A stretch of 64,000 nucleotides of DNA from Rheinheimera sp. (GCA_003482455.1 DMYW01000002.1:123719-187718); one strand, 5' to 3'; numbered from the stretch's first letter, positions 1 to 8,746 are shown. Made by a program: numbers and translations. The notes: generated by a model from the sequence alone, not told the origin.

Positions 1-13
1 GGAAGATGCGAAG

Positions 14-200
14 TTGCCACATTGTATAATTGAACACTCTATGGATCTCGATGCTGACACACGGATCTCATAGGTATTGCTGATGCATTCAAGTCAGGTT
101 TATCTGAGATTGATTGTATTGCTATCGTTCTCTGGGTGATTGGCGCAGCCCGACGGTGAACAATCAATTGTCCGTCTTCGTCATTTGTTCGCACTTACAA
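14..200 (+). pseudogene. Remnant of 5-carboxymethyl-2-hydroxymuconate isomerase-like gene
   Basis: A TTG codon at 14, about 7 bases after GGAAGA, opens a frame reading L-PHCIIEHSMDLDADTRIS before a stop at 71-73. The Pro-His-Cys-Ile-Ile-Glu opening matches the CHMI family of the tautomerase superfamily, where Pro-1 is the catalytic base. A further piece (SGLSEIDCIAIVL) continues in a shifted frame downstream. The normal protein is about 115-130 residues, so this is a short decayed remnant with a stop and a frameshift. The 3' limit is approximate. The family assignment rests on about 20 residues. Confidence 0.45.
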
Positions 201-240
201 GCCATTGTTTGGTTTTGAAATTTTTGGAATACATCCGCGA

Positions 241-1716
241 ATGTTTAGCTTATTTAAGCGTTTAGTCGCCATCAGCGCAGCCGTGATCGTGCTGTTATTT
301 GTCGTGATCAATGCGTTGGCTTTTGTTGAACCTGACACGTTAAAAGCGCCTACACCGAAGTCCTTGGTCATCACGCATGTGAATGTCGTTGATCCAAATG
401 GCGCTGGCACTATCCGTAGCAATCAGATGATCGTCATCGAAGCGCAAGCGATTCGTTATGTCGGCGATCATGGCAGTGTGGCGATACCGACGGATGCGCA
501 AGTGGTTGATGGCTCGAACCAGTATGCGATACCAGGCCTGATAGACGCGCATGTCCACACGCTTCGTCTATCGCCGCAACTGCATTTTCCATTATTGATA
601 GCCAATGGTGTAACCAGCATTCGAGATATGGGGGACTCCTGCTCTTGGTCTGACGATTTGGACTGTCAGCCTGACGTTGCGCTTTGGCGACTGCAGCAGA
701 AAAGCGGCGCTCTGGTTGCTCCGCGCATCCTGCAATCGGTTAGCTTTCATCTTGAAGATGAAAGCATTGACGTGGCGATGTTAGAACAGCGGATAGCGGT
801 AGTTCAAAAGCGCGCTGAACCTTTCCTAAAAATCCAATTGGATAACCAGATCGCGCCACAAGAATTTGGCAAACTCATCGACATATCAAAAGCACACAAC
901 GTAGCGCTCGCTGGCCACGTGCCGTTTTCTATCGATCTACTGGCCTTTGACAACCCGATGCGCAGCATAGAACACGACGTTCATTTACTGGCGCAATGCT
1001 CAACAACACGGCCTGAATTTAATGGCCGAAATCAAACCAAACCGGTACTGCTACAAGGCATTGGTGGCAGCCACTGTGCACAATTGCTGGCACAACTAGC
1101 CAAGTGGCAAACGGTTTATGTGCCAACACACGTTGCAGCAAGCGGTCAGGACTTGGCATTTGCCAAAGCTGCTTTTACGGTTGCCGATGCGCAATGGATG
1201 CAACGCTATCTAGTCGCACCGCAGCGCTGGCTCTGGCAATTTCTGCAAAACGCCGGACGTGAAGGGCCGGCGGAGCAACAAGTGTTGGCAGATTTTCACC
1301 AGGCAGCGCTCGCGCTTACGAAACAGGCACAGCAGGCTGGGGTTCCAGTGTTGGCAGGAACTGATGCTTTGGACGCCGGCGTTATGCATGGATTTTCGCT
1401 GCATCAAGAGCTGCAGTATTTGGTAGCCGCGGGGCTTTCGCCTGCCGAAGCCCTGTATGCGGCAACATTGGCGCCAGCCAAGGCGTTTGGGGTGTCCAGT
1501 ACGCTAGGTTCGATTGCCAGTGGTAAACATGCCGATATCGTGCTGCTGTCAGCAAACCCGTTACTAGATATTCGCAATACCGAAAAGATCAGCGCAGTGA
1601 TTGCCGACGGCAGACTTTACGACAAAGCGGAGCGGGAACAAGCGCTGCATTATGTTGAACAACAAGCCCATCAATTCACTGTGATGGCTCGTTTTTTACG
1701 GGGGCTTTGGTATTGA
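241..1716 (+). CDS. Membrane-anchored or exported amidohydrolase
   Basis: This is a metal-dependent amidohydrolase-superfamily enzyme of the imidazolonepropionase/prolidase-like branch. The mature chain has the opening strand domain, then GLIDAHVH with the first two metal histidines, a lysine in FLKIQ that could be the carboxylated bridging residue, GHVPF and IEHDVH histidines, and the late aspartate in GTDALD. The C-terminal composite domain ends with GKHADIVLLSANPL, typical of the family. The N-terminus has a hydrophobic stretch (about residues 8-28) that is a signal anchor. I chose the ATG at 241 because GGAA lies 8-9 bases upstream. A TTG at 205 would add 12 residues without a good ribosome site. 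The substrate cannot be predicted; related proteins hydrolyse cyclic amides or dipeptides. It stands alone. Confidence 0.8.
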   Translation: MFSLFKRLVAISAAVIVLLFVVINALAFVEPDTLKAPTPKSLVITHVNVVDPNGAGTIRSNQMIVIEAQAIRYVGDHGSVAIPTDAQVVDGSNQYAIPGLIDAHVHTLRLSPQLHFPLLIANGVTSIRDMGDSCSWSDDLDCQPDVALWRLQQKSGALVAPRILQSVSFHLEDESIDVAMLEQRIAVVQKRAEPFLKIQLDNQIAPQEFGKLIDISKAHNVALAGHVPFSIDLLAFDNPMRSIEHDVHLLAQCSTTRPEFNGRNQTKPVLLQGIGGSHCAQLLAQLAKWQTVYVPTHVAASGQDLAFAKAAFTVADAQWMQRYLVAPQRWLWQFLQNAGREGPAEQQVLADFHQAALALTKQAQQAGVPVLAGTDALDAGVMHGFSLHQELQYLVAAGLSPAEALYAATLAPAKAFGVSSTLGSIASGKHADIVLLSANPLLDIRNTEKISAVIADGRLYDKAEREQALHYVEQQAHQFTVMARFLRGLWY

Positions 1717-1920
1717 GTCGTCAATTCTGCTGAACTTGGCGCCCTGAAATGTTGGGTCAATAAGCAGCATCTGCTTTTGGGCTGTACTGGGGTAGCCCGT
1801 GTTTATTGGAGCGATGTGCTGATTCTGGAGCTGGTTCCCTTGCAAACTGGCAGAATTCCCCAAACTGCTTACACTGAAAAAATCCAATGAAAAAAGCAGC
1901 TTGGTGAAGTGAGGTACTGA

Positions 1921-2256
1921 ATGTCGGATTGGACCTGCCAACATTGTTACGAAAGTAACGAAGAAAATTTCGAAATTTGCTGGCATTGCGGCTACAGCAA
2001 AGATGGCGACCCGCCAGCGGCCGAATTCACCGATACCTGCGCCCGCGACGAGACACCCCGTTTGTTGGCCTGTTTACGCTGTGATACAAGCATGTTATTC
2101 GGCGGCTTGCAAAACCTGCCAGCCAACATCAGCTGGCAACTCGCAGGTGGGGAATCGACCAGTACGCGCACTTTAGAAGTGTATTGTTGCCCCAGTTGCG
2201 GCAAGGTTGAATTCTTCCTGCCTATCGCGGCGAGTCGTCCATTCGACCAAAGTTGA
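1921..2256 (+). CDS. Small double zinc-ribbon protein
   Basis: The 111-residue protein is built from CxxC knuckles. The first finger is WTCQHC...CWHCGY (RanBP2/zinc-ribbon type) at residues 5-24. A second pair is formed by CLRC near residue 51 and CCPSCGK near residue 88. Proteins of this layout are common in Gammaproteobacteria and have no assigned role; binding to protein or nucleic acid is possible. The 204 bases upstream hold no gene I can recognise. The ATG follows a weak purine-rich stretch (GTGAGGTACTGA). Confidence 0.7.
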   Translation: MSDWTCQHCYESNEENFEICWHCGYSKDGDPPAAEFTDTCARDETPRLLACLRCDTSMLFGGLQNLPANISWQLAGGESTSTRTLEVYCCPSCGKVEFFLPIAASRPFDQS

Positions 2257-2353
2257 AGTAAATTCAATAATTTCTACTGTATTTCTTTACAGCCGCGATC
2301 GATAATAGCTAGACAGCCGCGAAACGCCGCTGTGTTCCTGTCCGAGGTTGATC

Positions 2354-2773
2354 ATGAAGCTGTTACGTCACATCCACAAAGCGCCTGTCCGGGTGATCCG
2401 GTTACAGCGTCGTAAAGTGATGATGCGTACGCGGTTTGGCATGATTCGATTACGCTCCGCTCTGTCCGAAGAAACGGATGAAACGGTCCAAATGCTCAAA
2501 ATCTATCAAGATTTTGTCCTGGGCAACGCCAGCAAAGCCGACCTAAAAGTCGCCAACCAACAACTTGGCGATGTGCTGCGCGCCGCCGGTCTTGGTGTGT
2601 TCGCCATCCTGCCGTTTGCACCCATCACCATCCCATTGATCGTCAAGCTTGGCCGCAAACTTGGCATCGAAGTCATGCCAAGCGCCTTTGCACCAAAAGA
2701 TAAATTAGTTCATCCAAAACGTGCACCTGCCAGCGAAAGCACTACCGCCGCAACCCCTATTAGTAAAGAATAA
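2354..2773 (+). CDS. LETM1-like domain protein
   Basis: The 139-residue protein carries a C-terminal stretch (FAILPFAPITIPLIVKLGRK, then LGIEVMPSAF) that resembles the ribosome-binding/LETM1-like domain, including the closing 'PSAF/PSTF' signature. Family members in bacteria are uncharacterised; some relatives were noted in biofilm-linked loci. The N-terminus is very basic (KLLRHIHKAPVRVIRLQRRK), fitting membrane or nucleic-acid contact. The start at 2354 gives MKLLRH; a TTG two codons earlier is possible. The gene is tail-to-tail with the next, with 2 bases between the stops. Confidence 0.6.
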   Translation: MKLLRHIHKAPVRVIRLQRRKVMMRTRFGMIRLRSALSEETDETVQMLKIYQDFVLGNASKADLKVANQQLGDVLRAAGLGVFAILPFAPITIPLIVKLGRKLGIEVMPSAFAPKDKLVHPKRAPASESTTAATPISKE

Positions 2774-2775
2774 CC

Positions 2776-3672
2776 TCACCGGTTATTTGATCTTACAGCT
2801 TTCACAAAAGTCCGTCGCTCCAGCGCTATCCTGTCCGAAGGCTGCCACCTCACTATAACGAACCAACTGATCAACACTATAAAAAGTGCTATTCCGGCAG
2901 CCGAAAATTTACCACGCGCATAGTGGTGAAAACTCTCGAAATGCGGCTGTAAATTGGCATGATTTAGGTAACCGCCTCGGTCTGGCGGTGCAGCTTCCAC
3001 ACTAAAAAACCGCGCATCGCTAAAGTCGGTGTTATCAAAACGCTGGCGACTCTGTTTGATAAATGCACTTTGTAGCTGTTGTTGCTGAGCATCGTCAGTT
3101 TCATCCCATTCGCCGCGATAAACCGTTTCCAGATAAACCCAACCATGTTGATCCATCGGCACACGAAACCGCATTGACGATGAATATGTATGCTTATGCA
3201 CAGAGCCGTGAACTTCGCTTTTGCTGCGATCGTAAAACAAGGCAGGTTGTTGCACCTGCACAAACAGCACCTGCCGCCAATCAGTAATTTGATCAACGGT
3301 TTGCACCACGACGGGTGGATGCAACACCATCTGCCATGCCCATAGCAACCAGGCCGCAGTGAACAACACATAGCAGGGCCAAAGCAGAAGCAGCCTGCTG
3401 ACACGCGATAAATCCGGGAAATATGGCTTGCTGCGCCGCCAGATCTGCAGCAAACAGGTGGTGCTGACGACATAGGCTCCCCCCCAAAACCAGAACCCGA
3501 TGTCCCACTTGCCATAAAATAAAACTTCAGACGCCACAGGGACCAGCAGCAAGACCGCCAATAACCAGAGCAGCGTAGGTCTTCCCAGAACAGCCCAACG
3601 CACACGCCACTCTGTTTTGCCGTACTTAAATTGAATCGTCGCCGTTGGTTTTGATGCACTCTTTTTTTTCAT
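2776..3672 (-). CDS. Hypothetical multi-pass membrane protein
   Basis: I do not recognise the family. About 298 residues: a basic cytoplasmic N-terminus, three hydrophobic segments within roughly residues 35-120 (TLLWLLAVLLLVPVA, FWFWGGAYVVSTTCLL, LLLLWPCYVLFTAAWLLWAW), a soluble middle of about 120 residues, and a last membrane helix (AGIALFIVLISWFVIV) near the C-terminus. This suggests a periplasmic domain held between membrane anchors. The ATG at 3672 is chosen because the upstream in-frame codons lie inside a repeated REP-like sequence that also supplies a second copy of this start region. Confidence 0.55.
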   Translation of the reverse strand: MKKKSASKPTATIQFKYGKTEWRVRWAVLGRPTLLWLLAVLLLVPVASEVLFYGKWDIGFWFWGGAYVVSTTCLLQIWRRSKPYFPDLSRVSRLLLLWPCYVLFTAAWLLWAWQMVLHPPVVVQTVDQITDWRQVLFVQVQQPALFYDRSKSEVHGSVHKHTYSSSMRFRVPMDQHGWVYLETVYRGEWDETDDAQQQQLQSAFIKQSRQRFDNTDFSDARFFSVEAAPPDRGGYLNHANLQPHFESFHHYARGKFSAAGIALFIVLISWFVIVRWQPSDRIALERRTFVKAVRSNNR

Positions 3673-3770
3673 TGCACGTCCATAAGACAAGTGGGTGTCC
3701 TGAGTTCTTCGTTTTTATTCATTGCGCGTCCATGAGACAAGTGGGTGTCCTGGAAGATAAGTGGGTGTCC
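3671..3770. repeat. Cluster of GTGGGTGTCC repeats with local tandem duplication
   Basis: GTGGGTGTCC occurs at 3691, 3741 and 3761. The segment ATTGCRCGTCCATRAGACAA plus the following GTGGGTGTCCTG is present twice (3671-3702 and 3721-3752), a 50-base tandem duplication that includes the start codon region of the membrane protein gene encoded on the minus strand. These are members of the dispersed repeat seen throughout 3.7-33.2 kb. Confidence 0.85.
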
Positions 3771-3810
3771 AAAGTCTGCCTCACCCAAAGTCTGCCACCC
3801 AAAAACAAAA

Positions 3811-3834
3811 AACGGGCTTAAGCCCGTTTTTGTT
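3811..3834 (-). terminator. Rho-independent terminator of the sodium symporter gene
   Basis: AACGGGCTTAAGCCCGTT is a perfect palindrome flanked by A-runs on one side and T-runs on the other, so it can work in both directions. It lies about 47 bases after the symporter stop codon on the minus strand. Confidence 0.8.
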
Positions 3835-3880
3835 TTCCATGTCTGTCTGCACACGGAAACGCTGAAGTTAAAATCCGCGC

Positions 3881-5227
3881 TTACCCTTTGATGGTCATGT
3901 ACGCAACAATCGCAATCAACAGCGGCGCAACTACAGCGGCAAGCAAGCGGTAGCCGTGCAGCACGTGTTTGTGCATTTCAGCTTCCAGCACTGGTTTGAT
4001 TTTGTGCCAAATCGCCCAGCCGACAAACACAGCGGCAAACATACCGCCCAGTGGCATCAGCAGGTTGGACGCGACAAAGTCCATTAAATCAAACGGCGTT
4101 TTGCCAAAGACTTTCATGCCCTCAGCTGCAGAACCAAACGACAATGCCGCAGGAACGCCTAACAAGACGTAATTTGATACCGCAACCACAATAGTGGCGG
4201 TTTTGCGAGCGATGCCATACTCGTCAATCAAGAAGGCCACAGCGGGTTCTAAAATTGAAATCGACGAGGTAACAGCAGCAAACAGCAACAAGGCAAAGAA
4301 AATCAACGCCAGAATCTGACCACCTGGCATTTGTGCAAACAGTGCCGGCATAGTGATAAAGGTCAGGCCCGGGCCTGCTGCAGGGTCCACATGGAACGCA
4401 AACACGGCTGGCAGAATCATCAAGCCCGCCAACACCGACGCCATAGTGGCCAATGATGCAATCCATAAACCGGCGTTCACCACTTTGGTCTCATCACCCA
4501 AATAAGAGCCGTATGCAATCATTAAACCGGCGCCTACCGACAACGAAAACACCGCTAAACCCAGTGCATCGAGCACCATTTTAATCGACAGTTTGCTCCA
4601 GTCTGGCGTGACAAAATACATCACACCTTCCCACGCACCTGGCAGGGTTAAACTGCGATAGACCATAAACAGCATCAGCACAAACAGCGCTGGCATCAGC
4701 ACTTTACAGATACGTTCGATACCGGCTTGTACCCCTGCAATCACGATGGCAGCGGTAATTAACATAAAACCAGCCGTGTAGCTCAGCGCCGCCGTTGGAT
4801 CGGCAATAAAGTTGGTGAAAATATCACCCAGTTGCTTCGCGTCCGTCGTTAAGATGTCGCCTTTCATGGCCTCCACGATGTACGCAATGGTCCAACCGCC
4901 GACGACGCAATAGAACCCTAAAATCAAATAAACGCAAAGTACTGAGATCCAGCCGGCCCAGTGCCATTTGCCCGAGCCCAGCAAGCGGTACGCCGACGTG
5001 GCTGATTTTTTTGCGCTGCGGCCGATCATCATTTCGGCCAGCATCATCACGACACCAACTGAAAAAACGCAGGCTAAATAGACCAATAAGAATACGCCGC
5101 CGCCATTGGCGCCTGCGACATACGGGAATTTCCAAATAGCACCCAAGCCAACTGCAGAGCCGGCAGCGGCCAAAATAAAGCCGATACGCGAACCCCAGCT
5201 GCCGCGGGATGTGGTGGTGTTTGTCAT
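3881..5227 (-). CDS. Sodium-dependent transporter, NSS/SNF family
   Basis: A neurotransmitter:sodium symporter-family protein of 448 residues, predicted to bring an amino acid or related solute into the cell with Na+. The family signature is at the start: RGSWGSRIGFILAAAGSAVGL, then GAIWKFPYVAGANGGGVFLL, which forms transmembrane helices 1 and 2 and the sodium/substrate site. About eleven to twelve hydrophobic helices follow. The ATG at 5227 has GAGAA 5-8 bases upstream and starts MTNTTTSRGSW, the usual short cytoplasmic N-terminus; the longer frame to 5359 is not credible. Substrate is unknown. It is a single gene with its own terminator. Confidence 0.9.
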   Translation of the reverse strand: MTNTTTSRGSWGSRIGFILAAAGSAVGLGAIWKFPYVAGANGGGVFLLVYLACVFSVGVVMMLAEMMIGRSAKKSATSAYRLLGSGKWHWAGWISVLCVYLILGFYCVVGGWTIAYIVEAMKGDILTTDAKQLGDIFTNFIADPTAALSYTAGFMLITAAIVIAGVQAGIERICKVLMPALFVLMLFMVYRSLTLPGAWEGVMYFVTPDWSKLSIKMVLDALGLAVFSLSVGAGLMIAYGSYLGDETKVVNAGLWIASLATMASVLAGLMILPAVFAFHVDPAAGPGLTFITMPALFAQMPGGQILALIFFALLLFAAVTSSISILEPAVAFLIDEYGIARKTATIVVAVSNYVLLGVPAALSFGSAAEGMKVFGKTPFDLMDFVASNLLMPLGGMFAAVFVGWAIWHKIKPVLEAEMHKHVLHGYRLLAAVVAPLLIAIVAYMTIKG

Positions 5228-5588
5228 GATGTTCTCGGACTCAGAATTCGTTCTAATAGTAATTTGTAACCGGCAGGGGTTGCCCCAACTTCCGTGCAGG
5301 TTGACGCGCACGTCAACAACCGGTTTTGCACTGTAGTGGAATTTGCTGGCTAAAAGCAACCAAAAAAGTCGATTTAGAGTACAGAAAGGTTAAAACGCAG
5401 TTATCAGGTCAAACCAGTCATAGCAAGCGTTCCACGTCGATCGCTGCCGCAGATTCAGGGCTTGCATCATCAAAACGGCACTTCATGAATTGCAACCTTT
5501 TGTTTACCTTTATGAAATCTGCGCAAAGCCACTTGCCATTTCACGCGCTGTCGTCTGAACTGTATGAAATTGCTCATGGAGAGGCACT
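5228..5588. other. Divergent intergenic region
   Basis: This 361-base gap separates two divergent genes and should hold both promoters. I see no repeat unit, RNA gene or convincing operator. A purine-rich ribosome site (GGAGAGG) lies at its right end before 5589. Confidence 0.5.
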
Positions 5589-6332
5589 ATGCTCGCACGA
5601 TCTCTGGCCACGCTGGCGCTTGTTTGGTTGAGCATATCAACGAGCGTTGCAACCCAGCAAATTGACCTATACGCCTATCACGCGGCACCGCCGTTTTTAG
5701 TCAATCCAGATACCAGCACCGGTTTAAACAGTGAAATTATTAAAGTATTACAACCACTTGTTGGTGCTGACTATCAACTGCAACTGAAACAGGTAACCCG
5801 GCCAGTGGTAAATAAACGATTAGCTCAAGGATTGCCGACCATAGTGCTGTGGACACATCCTAGCTGGTACGGCGCTGAAGCCAAAAGCTACTTGTGGGCA
5901 GCGCCATTATTTGCCGATCGCGATGTGTTGGTGAGTTTAACTGCCGACAAGCGTCAGCCATTTCCTACCGACGGCTACACCTTGGGCGCCTTGACCGGTT
6001 ACAGCTACCCGGGTCTCAACGAAAAAGTCGCGGCAGGGCAGATCAAACGGCTTGATGCCGCCAGCGATAAAGAAAATCTGTTGAAGCTGTTAGACCGCCG
6101 TGTCGATGCCATTATGATCACCCGCTCGAGCTTTTTGTATTTCGCCAAGCAACCCCAATACGTCGGCAAGTTTCATGTGGTCGGGCAACCTTACGAGGAC
6201 TATCACCGCCAAGTATTACTAACTCAACATTATCAAGAGTTCGCTCCTGTGCTAAGCGCGGCGCTAAAGCGATTAGAGAAATCGCCAGTCTGGCAGGAAC
6301 GACTGGAGTTATACGGCCTGAAAGCTGACTGA
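5589..6332 (+). CDS. Periplasmic substrate-binding-like protein (SBP_bac_3 type)
   Basis: The 247-residue protein has a signal peptide (MLARSLATLALVWLSISTSVA) and the layout of small solute-binding proteins of the amino-acid type: a short lobe, a hinge near LGALTGYSYPG, and DRRVDAIMITRSSF in the second lobe. Such stand-alone proteins are common in Alteromonadales-like bacteria without a cognate permease; none is next to it. Whether it binds an amino acid, or has become a sensor or structural protein, cannot be told. GGAGAGG precedes the ATG. It is followed by rsuA after 40 bases and may share transcription. Confidence 0.7.
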   Translation: MLARSLATLALVWLSISTSVATQQIDLYAYHAAPPFLVNPDTSTGLNSEIIKVLQPLVGADYQLQLKQVTRPVVNKRLAQGLPTIVLWTHPSWYGAEAKSYLWAAPLFADRDVLVSLTADKRQPFPTDGYTLGALTGYSYPGLNEKVAAGQIKRLDAASDKENLLKLLDRRVDAIMITRSSFLYFAKQPQYVGKFHVVGQPYEDYHRQVLLTQHYQEFAPVLSAALKRLEKSPVWQERLELYGLKAD

Positions 6333-6372
6333 TTTTGCGATACACTGGCGTTTTTGCCGTTTGGGTGTTCGC

Positions 6373-7065
6373 ATGCGTTTAGACAAATTTATCTGTGATT
6401 GCACCGGCCTGACTCGCAGTCAGGTTGGAAAACTAATCCGCCAGCAACTGGTCACCATTAATGGCGAAGTCTGTCGCCAAAGCGCGCAGCACATCAGCGA
6501 TGACGATGTGATTGAACTCGACGGCGAACGCTTGGCGCTCACGGGCCCGCGTTATTTGATGCTGCACAAACCCGCCGGCTACATTTGCTCCACCGACGAC
6601 CCCGACCACAACACGGTATTTGTATTGCTCGACGAGCCGAATATCGAAAAACTACACACGGTCGGCCGCTTAGACTTAGACACGACCGGCTTGCTGCTGA
6701 TCACCGACGATGGCCAGTGGTCGCATAAAATTACCAGCCCGAAACACGAGTGCGCCAAAACCTACCGAGCTTGGCTGGCCGATCCCGTCGATAACAGCGC
6801 CATCGCGATGTTTGCCGAAGGCGTGATGCTGCGCGGCGAAAAACACCCAACCAAGCCGGCACAGCTGGAAATCGTCACGCCCCATGAATGCCTGTTGACC
6901 ATCCATGAAGGCCGCTACCACCAAGTCAAACGCATGTTCGCCGCCATTGGCAACAAGGTCGAAAAACTACACCGCGAACGGATCGGCGCCTTGATTTTGG
7001 ATGACTCATTAGCCGAAGGTGACTATCGCGAGTTAACCGCCGACGAAGTGGCGTCGTTTTTGTAG
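6373..7065 (+). CDS. rsuA: 16S rRNA pseudouridine(516) synthase
   Basis: A 230-residue RsuA-family enzyme. The N-terminal S4 RNA-binding domain (MRLDKFICDCTGLTRSQVGK, LVTINGEV) is followed by the catalytic domain with YLMLHKPAGYICS and the GRLDLDTTGLLLITDDG loop that carries the catalytic aspartate. The ending YHQVKRMFAAIGNKV and LHRERIG is typical. Length and order fit RsuA rather than the longer RluB or the RluE/F proteins. The product would isomerise U516 in the small-subunit rRNA. The ATG at 6373 gives the canonical MRLDKF start. A REP-like core begins 2 bases after the stop. Confidence 0.92.
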   Translation: MRLDKFICDCTGLTRSQVGKLIRQQLVTINGEVCRQSAQHISDDDVIELDGERLALTGPRYLMLHKPAGYICSTDDPDHNTVFVLLDEPNIEKLHTVGRLDLDTTGLLLITDDGQWSHKITSPKHECAKTYRAWLADPVDNSAIAMFAEGVMLRGEKHPTKPAQLEIVTPHECLLTIHEGRYHQVKRMFAAIGNKVEKLHRERIGALILDDSLAEGDYRELTADEVASFL

Positions 7066-7066
7066 G

Positions 7067-7101
7067 GTGGGTGTCCATGGTAATCTTTGCAGTGGGTGTC
7101 C
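7067..7101. repeat. Two GTGGGTGTCC repeat cores
   Basis: GTGGGTGTCC lies at 7067-7076 and again at 7092-7101, each followed by AYGG. They sit directly behind the rsuA stop codon. Confidence 0.85.
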
Positions 7102-7138
7102 ACGGTTATCTCCCGGTTATCGTTTTTTTTGTAGCTAA

Positions 7139-7618
7139 GTGGTGGGCTGGTTGGAACGTCGAAGTTATTGGGTCTGTCGCAACACCGAATGCTCGGTATT
7201 GGGGCGCTTGACAGAGCATGAAGCCGCACAAGCGAATTATCGCTGCCGCTGCCAAAGCCGTCTCGAGATGGAGACCGCCGATACAATGACCAGCTGCCCA
7301 AGCCTCTGGTTAGATCGGATCGCCTGGCCCCTGGCTGCCAGTTCAGCCTTGGCAGTGATCGCGTTTAATTGTTACTTGCGACGTGTTTCACTGTGGCAAG
7401 AACTACAAAATCCGCATTTATTGCTTGGACTAGTGTTCATCATGTTTGTCCTACAAGGCCGCTACACCCATCTAAAAACAACATTGCGTGAAGCAGAGCT
7501 GAAAACACCTGCCCCTATGTTTGAGCGCGACGATATAGCCTGCAAGGCGTTTCTCGCCAGTTACGGCTTATGTTTTGTGGTGTCGAGCCTGCAACCACTG
7601 TGGTTTTACGGAACATAG
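7139..7618 (+). CDS. Hypothetical small membrane protein with cysteine-rich N-terminus
   Basis: No family is recognised. The frame opens with a GTG at 7139 and encodes 159 residues. The first 45 residues contain CRNTEC and YRCRC, which could bind a metal, and two or three hydrophobic stretches follow (LAASSALAVIAFNCYL, LLLGLVFIMFVLQG, AFLASYGLCFVVSSL). The start is uncertain because the 5' end abuts a REP-like cluster. Codon use is similar to its neighbours. A spurious frame is possible. Confidence 0.4.
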   Translation: MVGWLERRSYWVCRNTECSVLGRLTEHEAAQANYRCRCQSRLEMETADTMTSCPSLWLDRIAWPLAASSALAVIAFNCYLRRVSLWQELQNPHLLLGLVFIMFVLQGRYTHLKTTLREAELKTPAPMFERDDIACKAFLASYGLCFVVSSLQPLWFYGT

Positions 7619-7662
7619 CGAAGCCGCTGTCCTTGGCTGTCCTGACACTGTGAGGCTGTCCT

Positions 7663-7717
7663 GACATCCACTGTTATTTTTTGTGAGCATCAATAGCATT
7701 CGATTACAGTGGGTGTC
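7663..7717. repeat. Full-length palindromic REP-like unit
   Basis: This 55-base unit starts GACATCCACTGTTATTTTTT, has a middle GTGAGCATCAATAGCATTCG, and ends ATTACAGTGGGTGTC. The arms CATCCACTGT..AT and AT..ACAGTGGGTG are complementary, so the unit can fold as a hairpin. The same layout recurs at 7748, 8429, 20881 and 33135. Confidence 0.85.
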
Positions 7718-7747
7718 TCGAGATTCCGAGATTCAGCTGCAGCTAAA

Positions 7748-7802
7748 GGCACCCAATGTAATTTTTTGTGAATCTGTATGACATCGGATTACAGTGGGTG
7801 TC
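7748..7802. repeat. Second full-length palindromic REP-like unit
   Basis: GGCACCCAATGTAATTTTTT opens a second 55-base copy and GGATTACAGTGGGTGTC closes it. It lies 30 bases after the first copy in the same orientation, making a two-unit cluster. An isolated GTGGGTGTCC follows at 7834-7843, just before the NYN gene. Confidence 0.85.
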
Positions 7803-7888
7803 GCTGTTTATTTGTGACTGCTGGTTAGGGTGAGTGGGTGTCCACGAACCGCTCCACGTTGAGATCGGCTTTTCAGGGCAAGAATCTG

Positions 7889-8362
7889 ATGAAAAAAATC
7901 GCTGTATTCGTCGATGTTCAGAACATTTATTACACCTGTCGCCAAGCGTATGGCAGGCAGTTTAATTACCGTCGATTCTGGCAACAATTGCAGCATCAGG
8001 GCGAGATCGTGGTTGCCACAGCCTACGCCATAGAGCGCGCTGACGATCAGCAACGCAAGTTTCAAGACGCACTGCGTCATATCGGCTTCCACGTCAAACT
8101 TAAGCCTTATATTCAGCGCGCTGATGGCAGTGCCAAAGGTGATTGGGATGTTGGCATTACGATTGATGTACTGCAGCAGGCAGAGCAGGTTGATGAAATT
8201 GTACTGCTGTCAGGTGATGGCGATTTTGACCTATTGCTGCAAGCCGTACGACAGCGTTATTCCTGCCGTAGTCAAGTCTATGGAGTGCCTGGACTGACTG
8301 CGCATGCGCTGATTAACAGCGCCGATCGCTATGAAATGATTGATGAGACTTTGTTGTGTTGA
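7889..8362 (+). CDS. NYN-domain (LabA/DUF88-like) protein
   Basis: The 157-residue protein has the PIN-like NYN fold signatures: FVDVQNIYY with the first acidic residue near the N-terminus, KGDWDVGITIDV in the middle, and LLSGDGDFDLLL with the conserved acidic cluster. Members are predicted metal-dependent RNases; some are linked to RNA turnover or phage defence. I use the ATG at 7889 because it gives MKKIAVFVDVQN, the standard start; the frame to 7838 runs into a repeat copy. It is flanked on both sides by REP-like clusters and is not in an operon. Confidence 0.85.
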   Translation: MKKIAVFVDVQNIYYTCRQAYGRQFNYRRFWQQLQHQGEIVVATAYAIERADDQQRKFQDALRHIGFHVKLKPYIQRADGSAKGDWDVGITIDVLQQAEQVDEIVLLSGDGDFDLLLQAVRQRYSCRSQVYGVPGLTAHALINSADRYEMIDETLLC

Positions 8363-8389
8363 CGTAATTCCCCTCACTAGTCCTAACAG

Positions 8390-8521
8390 TCCAAAGACGC
8401 TTCGTCCGTGGACCCCCACCAGTCCAAAGACATCCACTGTAATTTTTTGTGAACCTTAATGACAAATTCTTCCTTTGTGGACACCCACCCAAACCCAGCA
8501 TTCGATTGCAGTGGGTGTCTC
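8390..8521. repeat. REP-like unit interrupted by another repeat copy
   Basis: A unit opening GACATCCACTGTAATTTTTT at 8429 is split by GTGGACACCCACCCAAACCC (around 8477-8496). It then resumes as CATTCGATTGCAGTGGGTGTC, ending at 8520. The nested arrangement suggests that one copy inserted into another. Degenerate pieces (AGTCCAAAGAC) precede it. Confidence 0.75.
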
Positions 8522-8746
8522 AAGCTAAGCACGCCAACATCCAGCAAGCGTCCGTATTTATCTGATTGTTCTTACGCAGGTTTTATATCCTGAACATCGG
8601 TCAGGGTTAAAAACTTTGCAATTTCAATTACTTCAGTCAAAGCTAATCCGCAGTGCTCATTGTGCTGTCGTTGTTATCTTGTCGATACAGCAAAAACTGC
8701 TGTTGAGCGCGCGCGTCAGCGATAACCTGAGATGGGCAGCTTTGCT

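Noticed and set aside
2964..3659. 231-codon minus-strand frame overlapping the membrane protein gene
   Set aside because: It overlaps a better frame on the same strand that has clean transmembrane helices; this one is Cys- and Arg-rich without a pattern.
3669..3854. Minus-strand frame of 61 codons upstream of the membrane protein gene
   Set aside because: It is made of repeat copies (FQDTHLSHGRAM) and the symporter terminator, so it is a by-product of the repeat cluster.
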